A stretch of DNA of 64,000 nucleotides from Chionis minor. Lineage: Eukaryota; Chordata; Aves; Charadriiformes; Chionididae. Of the stretch, positions 38,786 through 51,569 are shown piece after piece (the first letter of the stretch is position 1; each line of letters opens with the position of its first letter). Location: NCBI GenBank assembly GCA_013398295.1, contig VZSF01007785.1, positions 124,001 through 188,000 of the forward strand. The letters are read 5' to 3'. A program made the translations under genes and the position numbers. Under the pieces are notes generated by a model. That model worked only from the letters and a program-made list of their open reading frames with translations, ran no database searches and had not been told where the DNA came from.

Positions 38786-41700
38786 CTGAAAAATAAATTG
38801 AACAGCAAGTAGGCATGAGTAACTTGCATTAGTAATTAGTACCATTTTATATAGGAAGCACAGGTTTTTTTTCAGTATGTAGATGTCTTTCATATATGTA
38901 CAACTTACATATCTCTTTTTTCATTTACAAATGAATTGATCTTGTAGAAGCTTTATTTGAATATGTTATTTGTGGCAAAGCCAAAAGCTACTTCTTCAAA
39001 TACAAAAAGTTGTACAAGACGCTGGACTTCACAAGATACAGCTTCTCTTCTGTATGCCAAAAATGAAAGTGAAAAGCTTTACATTCTTAGGTGATCAGGT
39101 TTGTCCAGAAAACTTTACTGAAGCAGACTGCTCCTATTGGTCTTTAGGCAGTATGTAAAAAGACAAAGGCTAATTGGTATATCATTATTGAGTACGATAG
39201 TTATGTACTACTGAAATTTGGTTGTTCTCATCTACAATGTAAAATTCGTCTCCTTACCTTCCATGTAGAGAGGGAACCAAGTTTCCAAAACCCAGATCTT
39301 TCAATTTTTTTTTTTTTTTTACAGTGGGCATTATAACAAGAGTGACACTGAAGTATTGTGTATATTATACATTAATAGTAAATACATCAGGTAATCAATT
39401 TAGTTACTCTTGAGATTACAGTTAAAAATTTAACTTCATTTTTCTTCAGGAAGGCTAATAAATGAATAATGCATTTGTTGTTTCTGAAATTCTATGCTTT
39501 TTAGCTTACAACTTCTTTGTTACAGCAGGCTTAAAAAACCAAAACAACCCCAGATTTTTTATACCTACTAATTCTAAATAAAGTTCTGATTTCAGCAGAA
39601 ACAAAATAACTTCATTCTGTCACTGCAAGTGCCATACTCAGAGGATTTAAATTCAATGATGATTGTGGAGGTGTGGCTACTGCTCCTGTAACGTTTGAGG
39701 AATATGATAAAAAGAAAACTTTACTTTTTCTTTATTGCATCAAGATGCATTTTATGGAAGATGCTGGACCCTGTCTTGCAGCAGTTGCTACAAAAAATTG
39801 TTTAGTTACAACACTTTACTCTGCAGCAGCAGAATGAGCAATATCATCACTGTAAAGTGCGTTCATTCTTGCATTCTTTGTTATTGACAGTAAGCTGTGG
39901 GAAGGAGAATGTAATTTTCTAAAGGCAGAGTCAGCAAATTCCATATTAAGATTATAACTTGGAATACCCTCACTCCAAATCTTGTAGGACGGATACTCAG
40001 CTGTGTTTCCCAAACAATGGTTACCTTAACATGCTTCAGTCAGTATATGTGTTAATAGTAAAGTGAATGTTGTGCTACAGAGCTCCTCCCCAAAACTATC
40101 TCTGTGCAAAATTGCACATATTTGTAATACATCATGGGTAATTTGTATAAAATAATACCTTTTTGGGGGTTGGTTTTTTTGAGATCACTTTTTCTTACAA
40201 AACACACTAATGGCACATGGTGTTTGCAATTTGAGTAACAGTAAAATATGTTCTTACCTCTTTTGCTTCATTCTGCATTTTCATATTTTCTGCAATGTAT
40301 TTAACACTTTCAATAGCATCTCTCATTTCTGGTGACAGGACTGAAAGTGAAAACAGAGGATCTACAGACTCAGAGCTTGAACTTCTTGTGAGATTGCCAC
40401 TGAAATCTGAGAACTTCATTCGTTGATACTGACAACAGCTGCATGCAGTATCTTGACATACAAAGCTGTCTTTGCAGCATTTGGTTTCAGAACTGTTAAA
40501 GCAATTTAAGTTTGAAACCTCAGAAGTGAAAAATGGTTTTGGCTTCTGATTATTCTCTTCATCACTGGCAGGCCTTGTCATAAACATGATCCTGGGAAGT
40601 AAGTTCAAGAAAATGGTTCTCACCCACACAGGCATTGTGTGCGTCTTGGGTGTTCTGTAGTGCACATTAAGTACAAATACTGTAATGACAATAGATAGAG
40701 TTACAAATATCATGGTGAAAAGGAGGTACTCCCCAATCAGTGGAATTACCAGGGAAGTGGAAGGTATGGTTTCTGTGATAACGAGGAGGAACACTGTTAA
40801 AGACAGAAGGACTGATATGCAGAGTGTCACCTTCTCACCACAGTCTGAAGGCAAATAGAAAACCAATACAGTCAGAAAGGAAATCAGCAGACACGGAATA
40901 ATCATATTGATAGTGTAAAATAAAGGTAAACGCCTGATGTAAAGAGAATAGGTGATGTCTGGATATATTTCTTCACAGCAGTTGTATTTGATGTCATGTT
41001 TATACCCAGGAGCTTTGATAATAGCCCATTCTCCACTCTCCCAGTAATCTTTCAGGTTCATTGTAGAGCCAATTAAAACTAAGTCAATTTTAGCTTTATC
41101 GTAAGACCAGGAACCAAACTTCATGGTGCAGTTCTGATAGTCAAATGGGAAGTAGGTTACATCTATTTTACATGAGCTTTTAAATATAGCCGGAGGTATC
41201 CAGGTCACATCACCCGTGTATTTTAATAAGGCCTTTGTCCTGTCATCAACTTGGAAATCCCCAACTGCACTGTAAAGCAAATAAAAATAACAAAAATTAG
41301 AATGCAACTACTCCAGGTAGTTTCATACATTCAGATCATATACATTAACTCTTCAATCTGTTTTGGGAAAGCCAGCAATTCGGTGTTGATACAGAGCTGA
41401 ACTGCACGCGCAGGACTCAGCGGCCATCATAAATTTGCATAGTTAAACTGAAATAACAGCCGTATAAATTTACTTAAGGAGGATTTGAAAGGAAATGCTC
41501 TCTTATAACATGGCTCAGTGCAATTAATACTCAAAACAGCAAATAGGGGATTACAAATGGCAGTCCGACTAGATGATCTTGCAGGTCCCTTCCAACTGAA
41601 CTGTTCTGTTCTGTTCCGTTCTAGATGAAGCACATCAGAACCCAAGGGCTGATGAGAGCAATCCTGCAGGACTGGTGTTCCCACCCCTTCTGCAGACAGT

Positions 41701-44700
41701 GCAGGTAGTGACTAGGGAAAGAGGGATTAGGGTTGGGATGCATCTTTGTGTAAGGAGTGTACTCAGTGAGGGCTTTTTAAAGTATAAAAGATAGATAAAA
41801 TCCATGTGACAATTTCAGTTGTTTATATGACAAAATAAAACTAAAAAGGTAATTTAACGTTTTAAGGCCACAGTTAGAAAAGGAGCATCATAACTTGTTC
41901 CGTAGGCCTAAGTTTTGGCTCTGTGTGGCTAACTCCATTTCACTGGAACTGCTTCTGCTTCCCTACCGAGCAGAGGGATCCATTTAGTTATGGTTTGGCT
42001 CCTCACAGTCCCAGAAACTGACATCCCAAGTGAACTTCACCTGTGGCTTTTATATGTCAATGCTGTTCTTGTAAAAGGTGTCAAACTGACAGTTTAGCTG
42101 CAATAAAGCTGTAATTTGCAAGTTAAAGGTCTGACAAAGACCTCGAAAAGAACTCTTCAGTCCAAGGGAATTTCTTGCCACCTCCCTTGTAGACAGGGAT
42201 AAAAATAATAGTAAAAGCGAGAGAGGCTTGTGAAACGGAAAAGCCAAGTTCACTTCAGCCCCCCCGCTTGCAGCTCCAGGTTGGGAGCTGGCTCCTGCCC
42301 AGTGATGCGGATGTAGATGGCACGGAGGTGAGTACGAGTACAGCAGTAGGGAGATGTGGGACACAGGTGTGTTGAAAAGCAGGCCTGTTCAGTTAATTCA
42401 TCAACCCGCCGCTGGTTTGTTTTTAAACTAGTAACATCAGTCCCCTTCTTCTCGAGTTAAGAAGATAAATATGCAAGAGTCTTACTTGTTATATAAAACA
42501 ATATCTGGCTTCCAGATCTGGCCAGATGGTACTCGGATGAATTCAGCACCTCCGTAGTCTGCTGGATTCCACCGAAGCTTGTAATCGTTCCAGATCTAAT
42601 TATGGAAGAAATGAGTCTATGTTAGGTTTGGGAAAAATTGAAATTCAGTAGACTAGCCTCAAACCAAGTGCTGTCATATCACTTCTAGGGTTGTTTTATT
42701 TTGGATACTGTCAATGATGAGATGTTTCCTTAACAAACACGTATGTGTGGTGGTTATTCTCATGGAGATTGTGGGCCTATTGGTCTAGATATGACTTGGA
42801 GCTGTGTGACTCCATGTCCCAGGAATGCCTATACCCAGTAGCTACAAACAAGGCGGAAGAGGGAGCAAGATGCTCTCATGCCAGAGAGTGTAGGACTTTA
42901 AACAGCTGACTTAGGTCTCAGAAAGCCAGGTGTCTGTGAGGTGGTGAAAATGAATTCATGGGGGACTCCGGTGCTCGGTGTGAGCCTTGAGTGAAGGACC
43001 CTTGGGCAGGTGGGTCGGGAGGAGCTGCAGGTGCCATCGCTCACTGATGTAACAGTCTTGTTCATTAGGGCTCGTTAAACCCCAGTTTAACAAAGTTGAA
43101 CCTTAAATTGAAGCCTGGAATTAAGTTGGTTGTTAAGCTGCCTGTGACAGGGAGTAATCGCATTTTTAACCCATAAAGACCCTTTTCAGTGAATCTGGCG
43201 TTTTAGGCTGGTTCTCGCTCTCTGGAGGCTGAACAGCACCAAGGGATGCTGTGCGAGGCCTCTGTGCTGAGCTGCCTCCTCTGTGCGTCGGTGCCTGCCA
43301 GGGCGGCGTGTTTGGGAGCGAGTCTTCAGAGCAAAACCGCAGTATTTAGCGACGACGTTAAGCGCAGGAGGGTCAGGGTGGCAGCTGACAACTCACAGAG
43401 TTTAACAGCCGCAGCCCGGGCCAGGCCCGTATGGGCTCGGTGGGACAGAAAGGTGGAGGGGTCGTTGTTGCTTCTGGCCGGTGAGTTAACGGGGTGGGGG
43501 CTGCCCCACGGCGGGGACGCGCCGCCGAGGCGTCCCTCAGCACTCCGCGGCCGCGGGGGGGCAGCAGCGCGCCGGGGAGGGCCTAGCGGCGGGGAGGCGG
43601 CGGTCGCTGGAGCCCGGGCGGCCGCTGGGCGCTTCGCCTGTGCCCGCGATGCGTCCCGGGGCCGCGGCTTTNGGGGAGCGCCTCCCGCGCCGTCAGTGTG
43701 CTCTACTTACGTGCTTCAGCCACAAATTGGTTTCCATTATCTGGTTGACTTCATCCTGGAAAAGAGAGGCGTGTCGGGAGCGGCGCCGGCCCTCCCGTCG
43801 CCGCGGGACCCCCATCGGGGGCAGGTACTCACCACCTTCACCAGCTGGGACATGGACACCTCGAACTGGATGATGACGGGGTCCGAGACGTTCTTGACGG
43901 GGCGGACGAACTGGTTGTAGCTCTGGAAGAGGGCCGCGTACAGCCGGTGCTCGGCCTCGGAGCCGCCGCAGCCTGCGGAGGGCACGGCGGGGTGAGCGGC
44001 CGCGGGGGCAGGCGTCGCCTCGGGGGGGGCAGCACCCCGCGTGGGGAGGCTTGGCCGCAGCGGGGGCCGGTGCCCCTCTTGGTACCCGGCTGGTCGCAAA
44101 TTCACCACTTAGCATCCCTGCCGTGCCAGGGGAATGGCCGAGCCTCGCCTAGGTGGGTAGTCGTGGGAGAAGCAAAGCAACGAAAGGCTACGATAGAGTT
44201 TTTCTCACCTACGTCTTTACGAATGGGTTCAAAAACTAGTTTCAGGGAGCTACTGGAGAACTGGAGGCACAAAAAAACACTTTAGCCTCAGAGGCCTGGC
44301 CCCCCCGACCTGCTGAAGCTGCAGGGGTGTGGAGCAGAGGAAGGGAAAAGTGTAACCCAACAGACCAGGCCACTTGTAAGCTGTTGGAGTGCTTGGCAGT
44401 AGGATTCCCAGGAAATGGGAGCTCTGCTTTCTAGCCTGAGTCATTAATGCGTGATTATAGTGATGTCTGCTTGTCAAAATATGAAAAAAAAAGGATTAAA
44501 AAATTGATTGACCATTATATTCAAAGACTTCAGCACATGCAAAATACTGTGCTAATTACCCATTTATTATTCTAAGTAATTTTTATTTATAATATATTCC
44601 CGTTCTCCATTTTGCCACTGACAATTGCTGTTCATGGTGCCTTGTGGCCAACAGAAAAGCTGCAAACTGAAATTCTTAAATGAGGTCTTTCAACTGTTTT

Positions 44701-46006
44701 GGGATGAAGTGTGAGAGTCTGTATTTCACACTACGTTCTTACTCGTTAGAGCTAGCTAGGCATTAACCATCCTGACAGCTGGACAGTATTTAAAAGCCAA
44801 TGGCCTTTTATTTTTAGGGACTCTTTCTTAAACTCTCTTCTGGACAGCATATGCTCAAGCACTCCAACTGAAAAACAAAAAAAAGGCCTGTTTTGTCATT
44901 TATGGATGACACTATGCGAATTTGGGACAGGCGTAGCACTGAAGTCTGTTGAACATACTCTACAGTTCCTTTGAAACAGAAATATGAATCTACAGATATT
45001 TGCAAGGACATGTTTATTTTTTGCCAGACAGTTGTTTTTCAGTAGAGAAAGAGATGGGAGGCAGAAGTATCTGCAGGTGACTGATCTGTAGTGTTTCACA
45101 AAGCTGGTGTTACTTTCTGATCTTTCTCAGACGTGCCCTCTCCCTAGGGCAAGAGGGTCCCCCTCATGTGAAATTGTATTCGGCTAAAACCTCTTTCTTT
45201 TTTTTTTTTTCCTTTTTTTTTCCCCCCTCTCCCCTTTTCCTGTTCACTGGGAGGGTGATTTTATTTTCAGATTAGTTAAATCATTCAAGCCAACTTGCTA
45301 AGTAAAAAATGAACACGTTTCTTTCACGCTTTTTAACGGCCAGCCTTGCCCTTATTACTTATTGACATATCTCTCAGATCAAGATTTCCTGGAATAAATC
45401 CTCCCATATCTTTTAGGGAAATAATTTTAAAGGTAGATCTTAACAACTCTCTCCCAAAATGCCAACCTTTTTCATGTCACCAGCATTCTAATTAAATCTC
45501 CCATCTCCTGTATCTAGAGAGGTACATTAAAGTTGGTTTTTTTATTTAGATGTTTTCGTGCTTTCCATATCTGCAGAGAGAAGGTGCACTGTTTGTAGCA
45601 CATATTTAAAGCTGTTTGATATTGTCACTTTCTCATGGTCTCCTCTACAGTATGTAAACCCACACCTTTACATGTAAAGTGCTTTCTCAATGTTAAAATG
45701 GCTTTTTGTGTCCTGTTTGGTATCTTGAGTCAGGACTACTTAACTAGTTTACAAGGAGAAATTTAAAAAAACCCTACCTGACAACAAACTATGTAACAAA
45801 ACGAACTGTACTAGGATTCTGTATATTTATCCATTAGTTTGGAGTGAGCTTCAGGACTTCTCAAAAACAATCTGCACCAAAGCCATCTCCTGTTCACCTT
45901 TTCAACCCCCCCCTTGACCAAGAAAGAATAAACAAATTAAGGATCACTCACCTTGACAGAGAAAGCAAACAGCAGCAGTTAGAAGGAGAGCGTGCGTGCT
46001 CTCCAT
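38657..46006 (-). CDS. CHRNA3: neuronal nicotinic acetylcholine receptor subunit alpha-3, 6 exons, complete
   Basis: This is the ligand-binding subunit of ganglionic nicotinic receptors, a plasma-membrane cation channel. Exons in transcript order are 46006-45952, 43972-43833, 43755-43711, 42595-42486, 41269-40258 and 38785-38657. Phases fit and give 496 aa (human about 505). Residues 1-18 form the signal peptide. The Cys-loop is Cys150-Cys164, loop-C vicinal cysteines are 214-215, M1-M3 are in exon 5, and M4 is in exon 6. The cytoplasmic loop has a Cys-rich patch followed by [12 protein letters not shown]. Exon 3 ends WLKH where mammals have WLKQ, as I recall for chicken. Exons 2-3 sit in a CpG-rich block, but exon 1 does not. 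Confidence 0.96.
40258..41269 (-). CDS. CHRNA3: CHRNA3 exon 5 (Cys-loop, M1-M3, cytoplasmic loop)
   Basis: Acceptor GCTTTACAG precedes TGCAGTTGGGG and donor AAAGAG|GTAAGA ends the exon. It encodes residues 117-454: Cys150/Cys164, [10 protein letters not shown] at 212-221, M1 from [14 protein letters not shown]2 [21 protein letters not shown]3, and the variable loop. Confidence 0.97.
40421..40505 (-). other. CHRNA3: cysteine-rich patch in CHRNA3 M3-M4 loop
   Basis: The stretch from [11 protein letters not shown] to [11 protein letters not shown] carries seven cysteines in about 30 residues of the cytoplasmic loop. Such cysteines can be lipid-modified or bind metal; no role is shown by the sequence itself. 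Confidence 0.8.
41545..41624 (+). mobile_element. CR1 LINE 3'-end remnant
   Basis: CTAGATGATCTTGCAGGTCC followed by CTTCCAACTGAACTGTTCTG resembles the well-known avian CR1 3' tail, ending in short TTCTG repeats. The 5' part is truncated or too diverged to see. It lies in CHRNA3 intron 4. Confidence 0.75.
42486..42595 (-). CDS. CHRNA3: CHRNA3 exon 4 (110 nt)
   Basis: Acceptor CATAATTAG precedes ATCTGGAACG and donor AACAA|GTAAGA ends the exon. It encodes [20 protein letters not shown] onward to PDIVLYN, residues 81-116. Confidence 0.96.
43711..43755 (-). CDS. CHRNA3: CHRNA3 exon 3 (45 nt)
   Basis: Acceptor CTTTTCCAG precedes GATGAAGTC and donor AAGCAC|GTAAGT ends the exon. It encodes [15 protein letters not shown]. 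An undetermined base at 43672 lies in the adjacent intron. Confidence 0.96.
43833..43972 (-). CDS. CHRNA3: CHRNA3 exon 2
   Basis: Acceptor CCCTCCGCAG precedes GCTGCGGCGG and donor AAGGTG|GTGAGT ends the exon. It encodes residues 19-65 with [18 protein letters not shown] and [16 protein letters not shown]. It is very GC-rich, with nearly all third positions G or C, unlike exons 4-6. Confidence 0.96.
45190..45242. repeat. polypyrimidine tract in CHRNA3 intron 1
   Basis: About 50 bases of almost pure T and C on the plus strand (purine-rich on the transcribed sense strand). Long homopurine/homopyrimidine runs can form triplex DNA. Confidence 0.8.
45952..46006 (-). CDS. CHRNA3: CHRNA3 exon 1 (signal peptide)
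   Basis: The minus-strand ATG is at 46006-46004 in the context AACACCATGG. The donor is CAAG|GTGAGT after 45952. It encodes [18 protein letters not shown] plus the first base of Gly19; joining exon 2 gives [11 protein letters not shown]. The phase match, strong donor and hydrophobic core support it, although no transcript evidence is available. Confidence 0.88.
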
Positions 46007-46230
46007 GGTGTTATGAATTACTGCCTATCGGCAGAGGCTGTTAAAGATGAGCTTAGCTGCCAGGATTGTACGAGGATAGGAAGTACAGAGAGCTCCGCTC
46101 CTCCGATGCGTGAAATGCCTGGAAGCAGCAGACGGCAGGACCCTGAACGCAGTTCTGCGCAGTGAACTCCCATTAGGTTTGCTGTGCTGCCCCCTTTCTA
46201 GCTACCCAGGCTGTCAGAGCGCTGGAAACA
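46007..46230 (-). promoter_or_regulatory. CHRNA3: CHRNA3 5' flank / presumed promoter
   Basis: This sequence lies directly upstream of the CHRNA3 start codon on the minus strand. Moderately GC, with CCCCCTTTC-like and CTCCGCTCCTCCG elements that could bind Sp-type factors. No TATA box stands out. Assignment is by position only. Confidence 0.4.
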
Positions 46231-49200
46231 GCAGATAAATTGCAGGGAAAACAGATGTTATTGTAGGCAAAGAGCAGTCTTCTGGCAAGGATAATAGGCA
46301 AGAGTCCTTAAACTGATGCATAAATGTACCTGGTACTCTGACAATGCTAAAGATCTTTCCAATCAGCTGTTACACAGGATCCTTCTCTATCAGAAGCTCA
46401 TGCCAAGCTGGTAGGAGAAGTTTAATTAATAAAAATCTTATAATTGAATTGTGTCGAAATGGATATTGACATTAGGGATGCCTGATTTAGCAGTGAACAG
46501 ATCATGGGACCTGAATTTAGTTATGCTGTAGATGTGGAGGGTTTTTTCCTGCCTGTGTCTCATCTTGCAAGCGCATGTGCTAGGTGCTTGGCTGTATAAA
46601 AAGGATGTGCTATTCTCAGGAGTAATTAAAGGCACGTACAACTGTTGCCAGGATCTAAGCCCAGAGTGATGTCCATAGTAGCTGGGATCTGGCAAGAGCT
46701 AGGGATTTGAGTTGGAGACCAAACTTGACCAAAGCTCTTGAGAATAACTGTCCTTGGACTGTTCCTGCTTTCATGGATTAGAAAGGTGAAATTTGGGATG
46801 GGGAATAAGAGCACAAAATCCCAGCTTGATCCCACAAAACCTTGTTGTTCAGGGGAAAGGAGATGGGGGAGAATTGGGAGTTACGTTTGAAGGTCGATCA
46901 TAAACTCACAATTTGCAAAGTGGCTGATTCCCCCGGTGCCCATCAGCTTCCTTGTTAACTTACATGTTGCTTCTTGCTTCCCCTTGAATGACCAGGTGAT
47001 GCAAGGCTCGTGGATGCAGTGGTTGTTGCACACACCTGGGCAGTCTGTACAGAGGGACGAGGGGGAGAGACAAAAATGTGGGATTCCACCCTTGTTTTTG
47101 GAAATTATGGGGGGGAAGCCCTGTGGGACAGGAGGCTGCACCCCAGTAGCTGCTCCACTCCTTGCCATTAGGGAATGATGCTCCCATTTGGCACTGTGTT
47201 AAGAGGTAGCACTGGGAGAAAGAGCATCAGGCTGGGTTCAGCTCAGCTGCTCTCGGCACAGAGCTTGTTTTTCCTGTTTGCCCTGTCTCTCTGAGCATCA
47301 TTTGCTCCATCCCCAGACACATACTCTTATGATAATTTCTGTAATTCTATTAGCTTGGAGGAAATAGGCTTTACTGTCCATTTGATTTTATTTCTTTTTT
47401 TAAAGAGAGCTTGGCCGCTTGGTCGAGTTTTCTGGAAAAGCTTAACCCTTTGTGGATACATTTTTTTGCCTTTCCAGGGCATTGAGACTAGATGTTTTCC
47501 CTTTCTGCCTTCTTAGTTTCCATGTATAAGCAGCATTATAACTGAGATTTTTGTTTGTTTCGTTTTGGTCTCAACTCAAAATGACCTAAAGCTTCAAAGA
47601 TCAGATCATAACCCATGTTCCCCAAAAGTCAGCGCTTAACCGTGAATAATTTGGAAACATCTGATCTGCAGAGGCAGCAAAGAGCCGTTGCATGAAGAGA
47701 TACAGGTATTTTAGCTTAATTTACCTAGTTACTGAAATTTTCAGTGGTGTTTGTATGCACAGGTATTTTGTTTCGAACATCACATGCTGGAACTCCTGGT
47801 GAAATTAGCTTAGGATTATTTTTATCACTAAGGAGTGATGTGATAAGAACACATCACCATGACTGCATTGCAGAACTACATAGAAGAAGAATTTTATATG
47901 TGTAGGGTGAAGCTATCTATACGCGAAGATCTTAATTAACAAACTACTTAGTCTTTGGTTTTTAATGAACATACCAATTTTAGTGGTGTTTTGCTGCGTT
48001 AAGATTTGTTAAGATCAAATCATGACTTGGATGATGAAGAAACGATTATTTCCCACCTCTGTCTGGGGTATTGATGCTCCCTCTATGAAAAGCGAGCACT
48101 GCTGGTTTTTCTAGTTTGCTGTGGCTGCAGGGGTGCAGAAACAGTCCCAGATGAACTCACCTGGAGGCAGATGGTACATGTGTGTAGTGAGGGAGCCAAC
48201 AGGCTTTTCTTTACTAATAGGGAAGCAAAGGCTGGTTGCACATTGCCATTGAGAAACAGTATGAGTGAAAAACACATTTTGAATGATAGCTTTTCTTCTT
48301 TTTTTTAATGAAAAGCATCACTGTAGAAAACCCCCAAAAGTAGAAATGTTGAAATTTATTTTGTTTGATGAACTGGGGCCTTATCATATTCATGTTAGCC
48401 TGCAAATGACATTTTTAATGTAATTTTTTGTCATTTTAAATGTCATAATTTTGATTTTCTCCAAAAATCTTTTAGTTTTGAATTTTTGCAAAAAAAATCC
48501 AAGCATAAAACCCTAAAATTTTTTGACAAGTGAAACTGGGAACAGTTCTATGTATTATGTAGGTGGAGCTGCTGAGGGTTAGGCAAAAATAGCATTTCCC
48601 ATTTTGCAACCACAGTTTTAGGAGGTCAGATTTTTCAAAATTTTAGGACTTTGGGTGAAACTTTCAATTCTGAAATTTGCTATGGATTGAATTATTTCCA
48701 GAAACTTGTGATTAAAAAAGGAATGAGGTGGTGACAATGTATGGAAAGTACCAGAGCCCACCATTTCTTGGATGAAGAGCCCTAGTTCTGCAGGGAACTC
48801 CCTGAGGCCAGTGATGTGCCTTTTGAAAGCTTTTTCTGGGTTTGTCAAGTCTGAGGCCTCTGTCTGCCTGTGTTGTGTGAATAGCTGCTAGCTGAGCTGC
48901 CAGATCCTTTCTAAAACTGTTGCCTGTGCTGGGGATAATTCAGCTGAAGGCTGCAGTTAGAGCGCCAAGCATTATCAGTCATTACTGCTCATAAAGATAA
49001 GGCCAGCTATGAGATAGCAGTACTGGAGGCTTCATTTCAGCTGCATTCAGGCAGTGAGCAGGAGGGTAAGAAGAAGGGACTGGGGAGAGGCGTAATGATT
49101 GGTAGGAGGATGAGAGCAGGACAGAGGTGAAAGTGCTGTTGGTGCTGTGTGAAAAGAGCAGAGAGAAGGGTCTCTGCTCTGTACAGGTCCAGCGTCAGGT

Positions 49201-51569
49201 GGGTGGACAAGGTCTGTGGCTGACTTCCTGCATCCTTGATTGCTTGGCTGGGTAAGACCCTCTCCCTTCGGTCCTGCGGAAGTGTGTAGTAGCTCACAAG
49301 AGCGTTTAAGTCTGTGCCGAGGTCTGTGCTGCCTCTTTCAGATTCGCTGTTCAGGGTTACTGTAGGATTTGTAGGGGCTACACCTGTCTGCGCTGTGCGG
49401 GCAGCTGCTCTGGCTTCCCTCTGGCTTCTTTGTAAGCAGAAAAAGCTGCTTAGCAGCTGGGGCAGTGTGTGCACGTGTGCTTGTGGTGTTCTGTGCCACG
49501 TCAGCTCCTGGCATACAACCTGACATAAATGAGCATCTCCCTGCATGGGTGAAGGCACCCCTCTGCTCCCGTGGGGCTGCCTGCGCCCCATCTCATCTCA
49601 CAGCTGTTGGTTCAGTTGCCGGCAGAGAAATAGCTCTGCTCTCTAGGTTTGAGAAGCGGAAGAAGACATTTGAGGTGGGGAAAGCCAGTTTGACCCATTT
49701 AAACTTTACACCACCCACTCGTCACCATAGGAAGTGTCCAGAATGGTTAATGTTTGGGGAGATGACCAGAGCATTGCCTCCTCTGGCAGAGGAGGATGTG
49801 TCACTTCTATGGTTAGAGGGCACCCCTGCATTAGTAGGGCTGTCCTACAGTCATCTTTCACCTTCTTGCCCTGTCTTCTGTGATGGACACACCTACAGGG
49901 CGTAGAGGGGAATGGAAGGGAGGGTGACAGTGTTAGAACCATTCCTTCTTCTAGCATATGACCTAAGGGAGGTGCTGCTGCTGCTGCTGCTGCTCGCATA
50001 GCCTCACCTACCTCACTTTTAATATTTTTTAATTGTACCTTTCCTAGGCTGCCGCACACCAGGCCATGCTGCAATGCTCAGGCTCCTGGGGGAGCCCTTG
50101 CAGTGTTCAGGGATGGGTGTGTGGGGTGGGGGGTGTGTGGCAGCAATGCTGGGGAGTTCAGCACGTGAGCAGGGAGGGAGTGAGCACAGGAATCGGCAAA
50201 GGTCCCAGAGTTGCTCTGAACAGTTGGAAAGGTGTTGGTGTATGTGTTTTGACATGTCTAAATCTATGTAGTTACCTGTAGCTGCCTGGGAATGGTGATC
50301 TAGGTAGGGATGTAGCTTAGCTCTGATGAGGGCAAACAGAGCCAGAGGTGACTTCATCTGTGGCTTGTTGAAGAACACAGGTTTAGGTGTCAGCTAATGT
50401 TTCCCTGGGGCAGGTGAGTCTAAGGTCTCCTTCACAAATCGTAGTGGATTTTAACAGTTTGTTCACCAGTCATTAGTGTGCCTATCAATGGTGGTAAATT
50501 TGTCACGTCCTGACAACACCCCAAGGAAAAGCTGAGGTTGGTTTAGCTTGAAAAATCCCAGGAGCCCACTTCTCTTTTTGCAGATTACGAGCTACCTGGA
50601 ACAAAGTGTGAGGAGATTGTCCTGTGATGGATGCATAGGGCCTTGATCTGTCCTTTGCCAAAGGCTGTACATGCATTATGTGCTTTCATAGCTAATTTGT
50701 TGAGGATTATACTTAAATCTACATTAAAATCTCCCCAGAAAAATATGCAGGTCTGTTTATTCTCAGGTGTCTTCTCTTCATTCAGGCTGCCTTTCACAGT
50801 TGTCTTCTTGAGGTGCTTTCCTGTGGTCTTGGATTCATGAAAGTGTATATGAACCCCAGTTGCGTGAGCTGTGAAAGTTGCAGGAACATTTAAGGACTAA
50901 ATCTATATAAAGGAAAATTTTGCCTTTTATTTATATTTCATCATTGAACAGAGTATGTAAATGTTTGTCATATATTAATTTGGTCTCTGTTGATGAATCA
51001 TCTACCAGAGATGGCAAGGTCAGAAACCTGCCAGTGGTTACCTCAGAAGTATGTCTCTGTTTCTCAGTTCAGCTTTAAATGTCATACTCAAACAGCTAAA
51101 CAGTGGTTCCACCTGTAAAGCTCTTTATAAATCAGACAAAAATAGTTTCGATGCATTTGAAGGAAATAAATGTCACAGCCATACCTTCTTTGTAACAGGG
51201 AAATTGCAGTATTCTAAGGAAAGGAAATGTCCTTCCTGAGGCAATGTGTGTTAAATACTTTTAAAATAATAATCCTTGTGAGCCAGGATTGTACAGTAAA
51301 TGCTTTCTCTGTAATGTTCAGACTTCAAATAACTGAAAAAAGGGCCAAGATATCACCAGAAGTACTGAACTCATTGGAAAAAATAACAGGTTTCTGTTTG
51401 TTTTGTGTTTTTTCCCCTATCACAATAAATAAAATTGTACTTTCCATTTCCCTACTCTAAATCTGATGTAAGAGCAACTCAGTTGGCATCTGTGTGGATT
51501 TAACAGAGGACAACTTAGAGCAGAATGAGACCCAACATCTATGTAAGTGTTGACCATTTTAAATGACAA
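46231..51569. other. intergenic region between CHRNA3 and CHRNB4
   Basis: About 5.3 kb holding the CHRNA3 upstream region and the CHRNB4 3'UTR and 3' flank. In mammals this interval carries a neuronal enhancer downstream of CHRNB4; I cannot identify its counterpart by eye. A minus-strand AATAAA at 50931-50926, about 640 bases after the CHRNB4 stop, is one candidate polyadenylation signal. A (CTG)6 run lies at 49973-49994. No exon is supported. Confidence 0.55.
49973..49994. repeat. short CTG trinucleotide repeat
   Basis: Six CTG units with partial units at both ends, in the CHRNA3-CHRNB4 intergenic region. It is not in a recognised exon. Confidence 0.85.

Larger units (their letters stand above)
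43440..44080 (-). promoter_or_regulatory. CHRNA3: internal CpG-rich block over CHRNA3 exons 2-3
   Basis: GC- and CpG-dense sequence covers exons 2 and 3 and their introns, whereas exon 1 about 2 kb upstream lies in ordinary sequence. It could mark an internal or alternative promoter, or simply a GC-rich coding block. An open frame on the minus strand reads from an ATG at 44108 straight into exon 2 in the correct frame. Confidence 0.5.

Noticed and set aside
43229..43250. NRSF/REST-like half site (CAGCACCAAGGG) in CHRNA3 intron 3
   Set aside because: The left half matches, but the right half (GGACAGCGCC) does not, so a functional repressor element is not supported.
49037..49591. 184-codon minus-strand open frame between CHRNA3 and CHRNB4
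   Set aside because: Low-complexity composition, no known motif, no splice context, and other frames are also open here; most likely chance.
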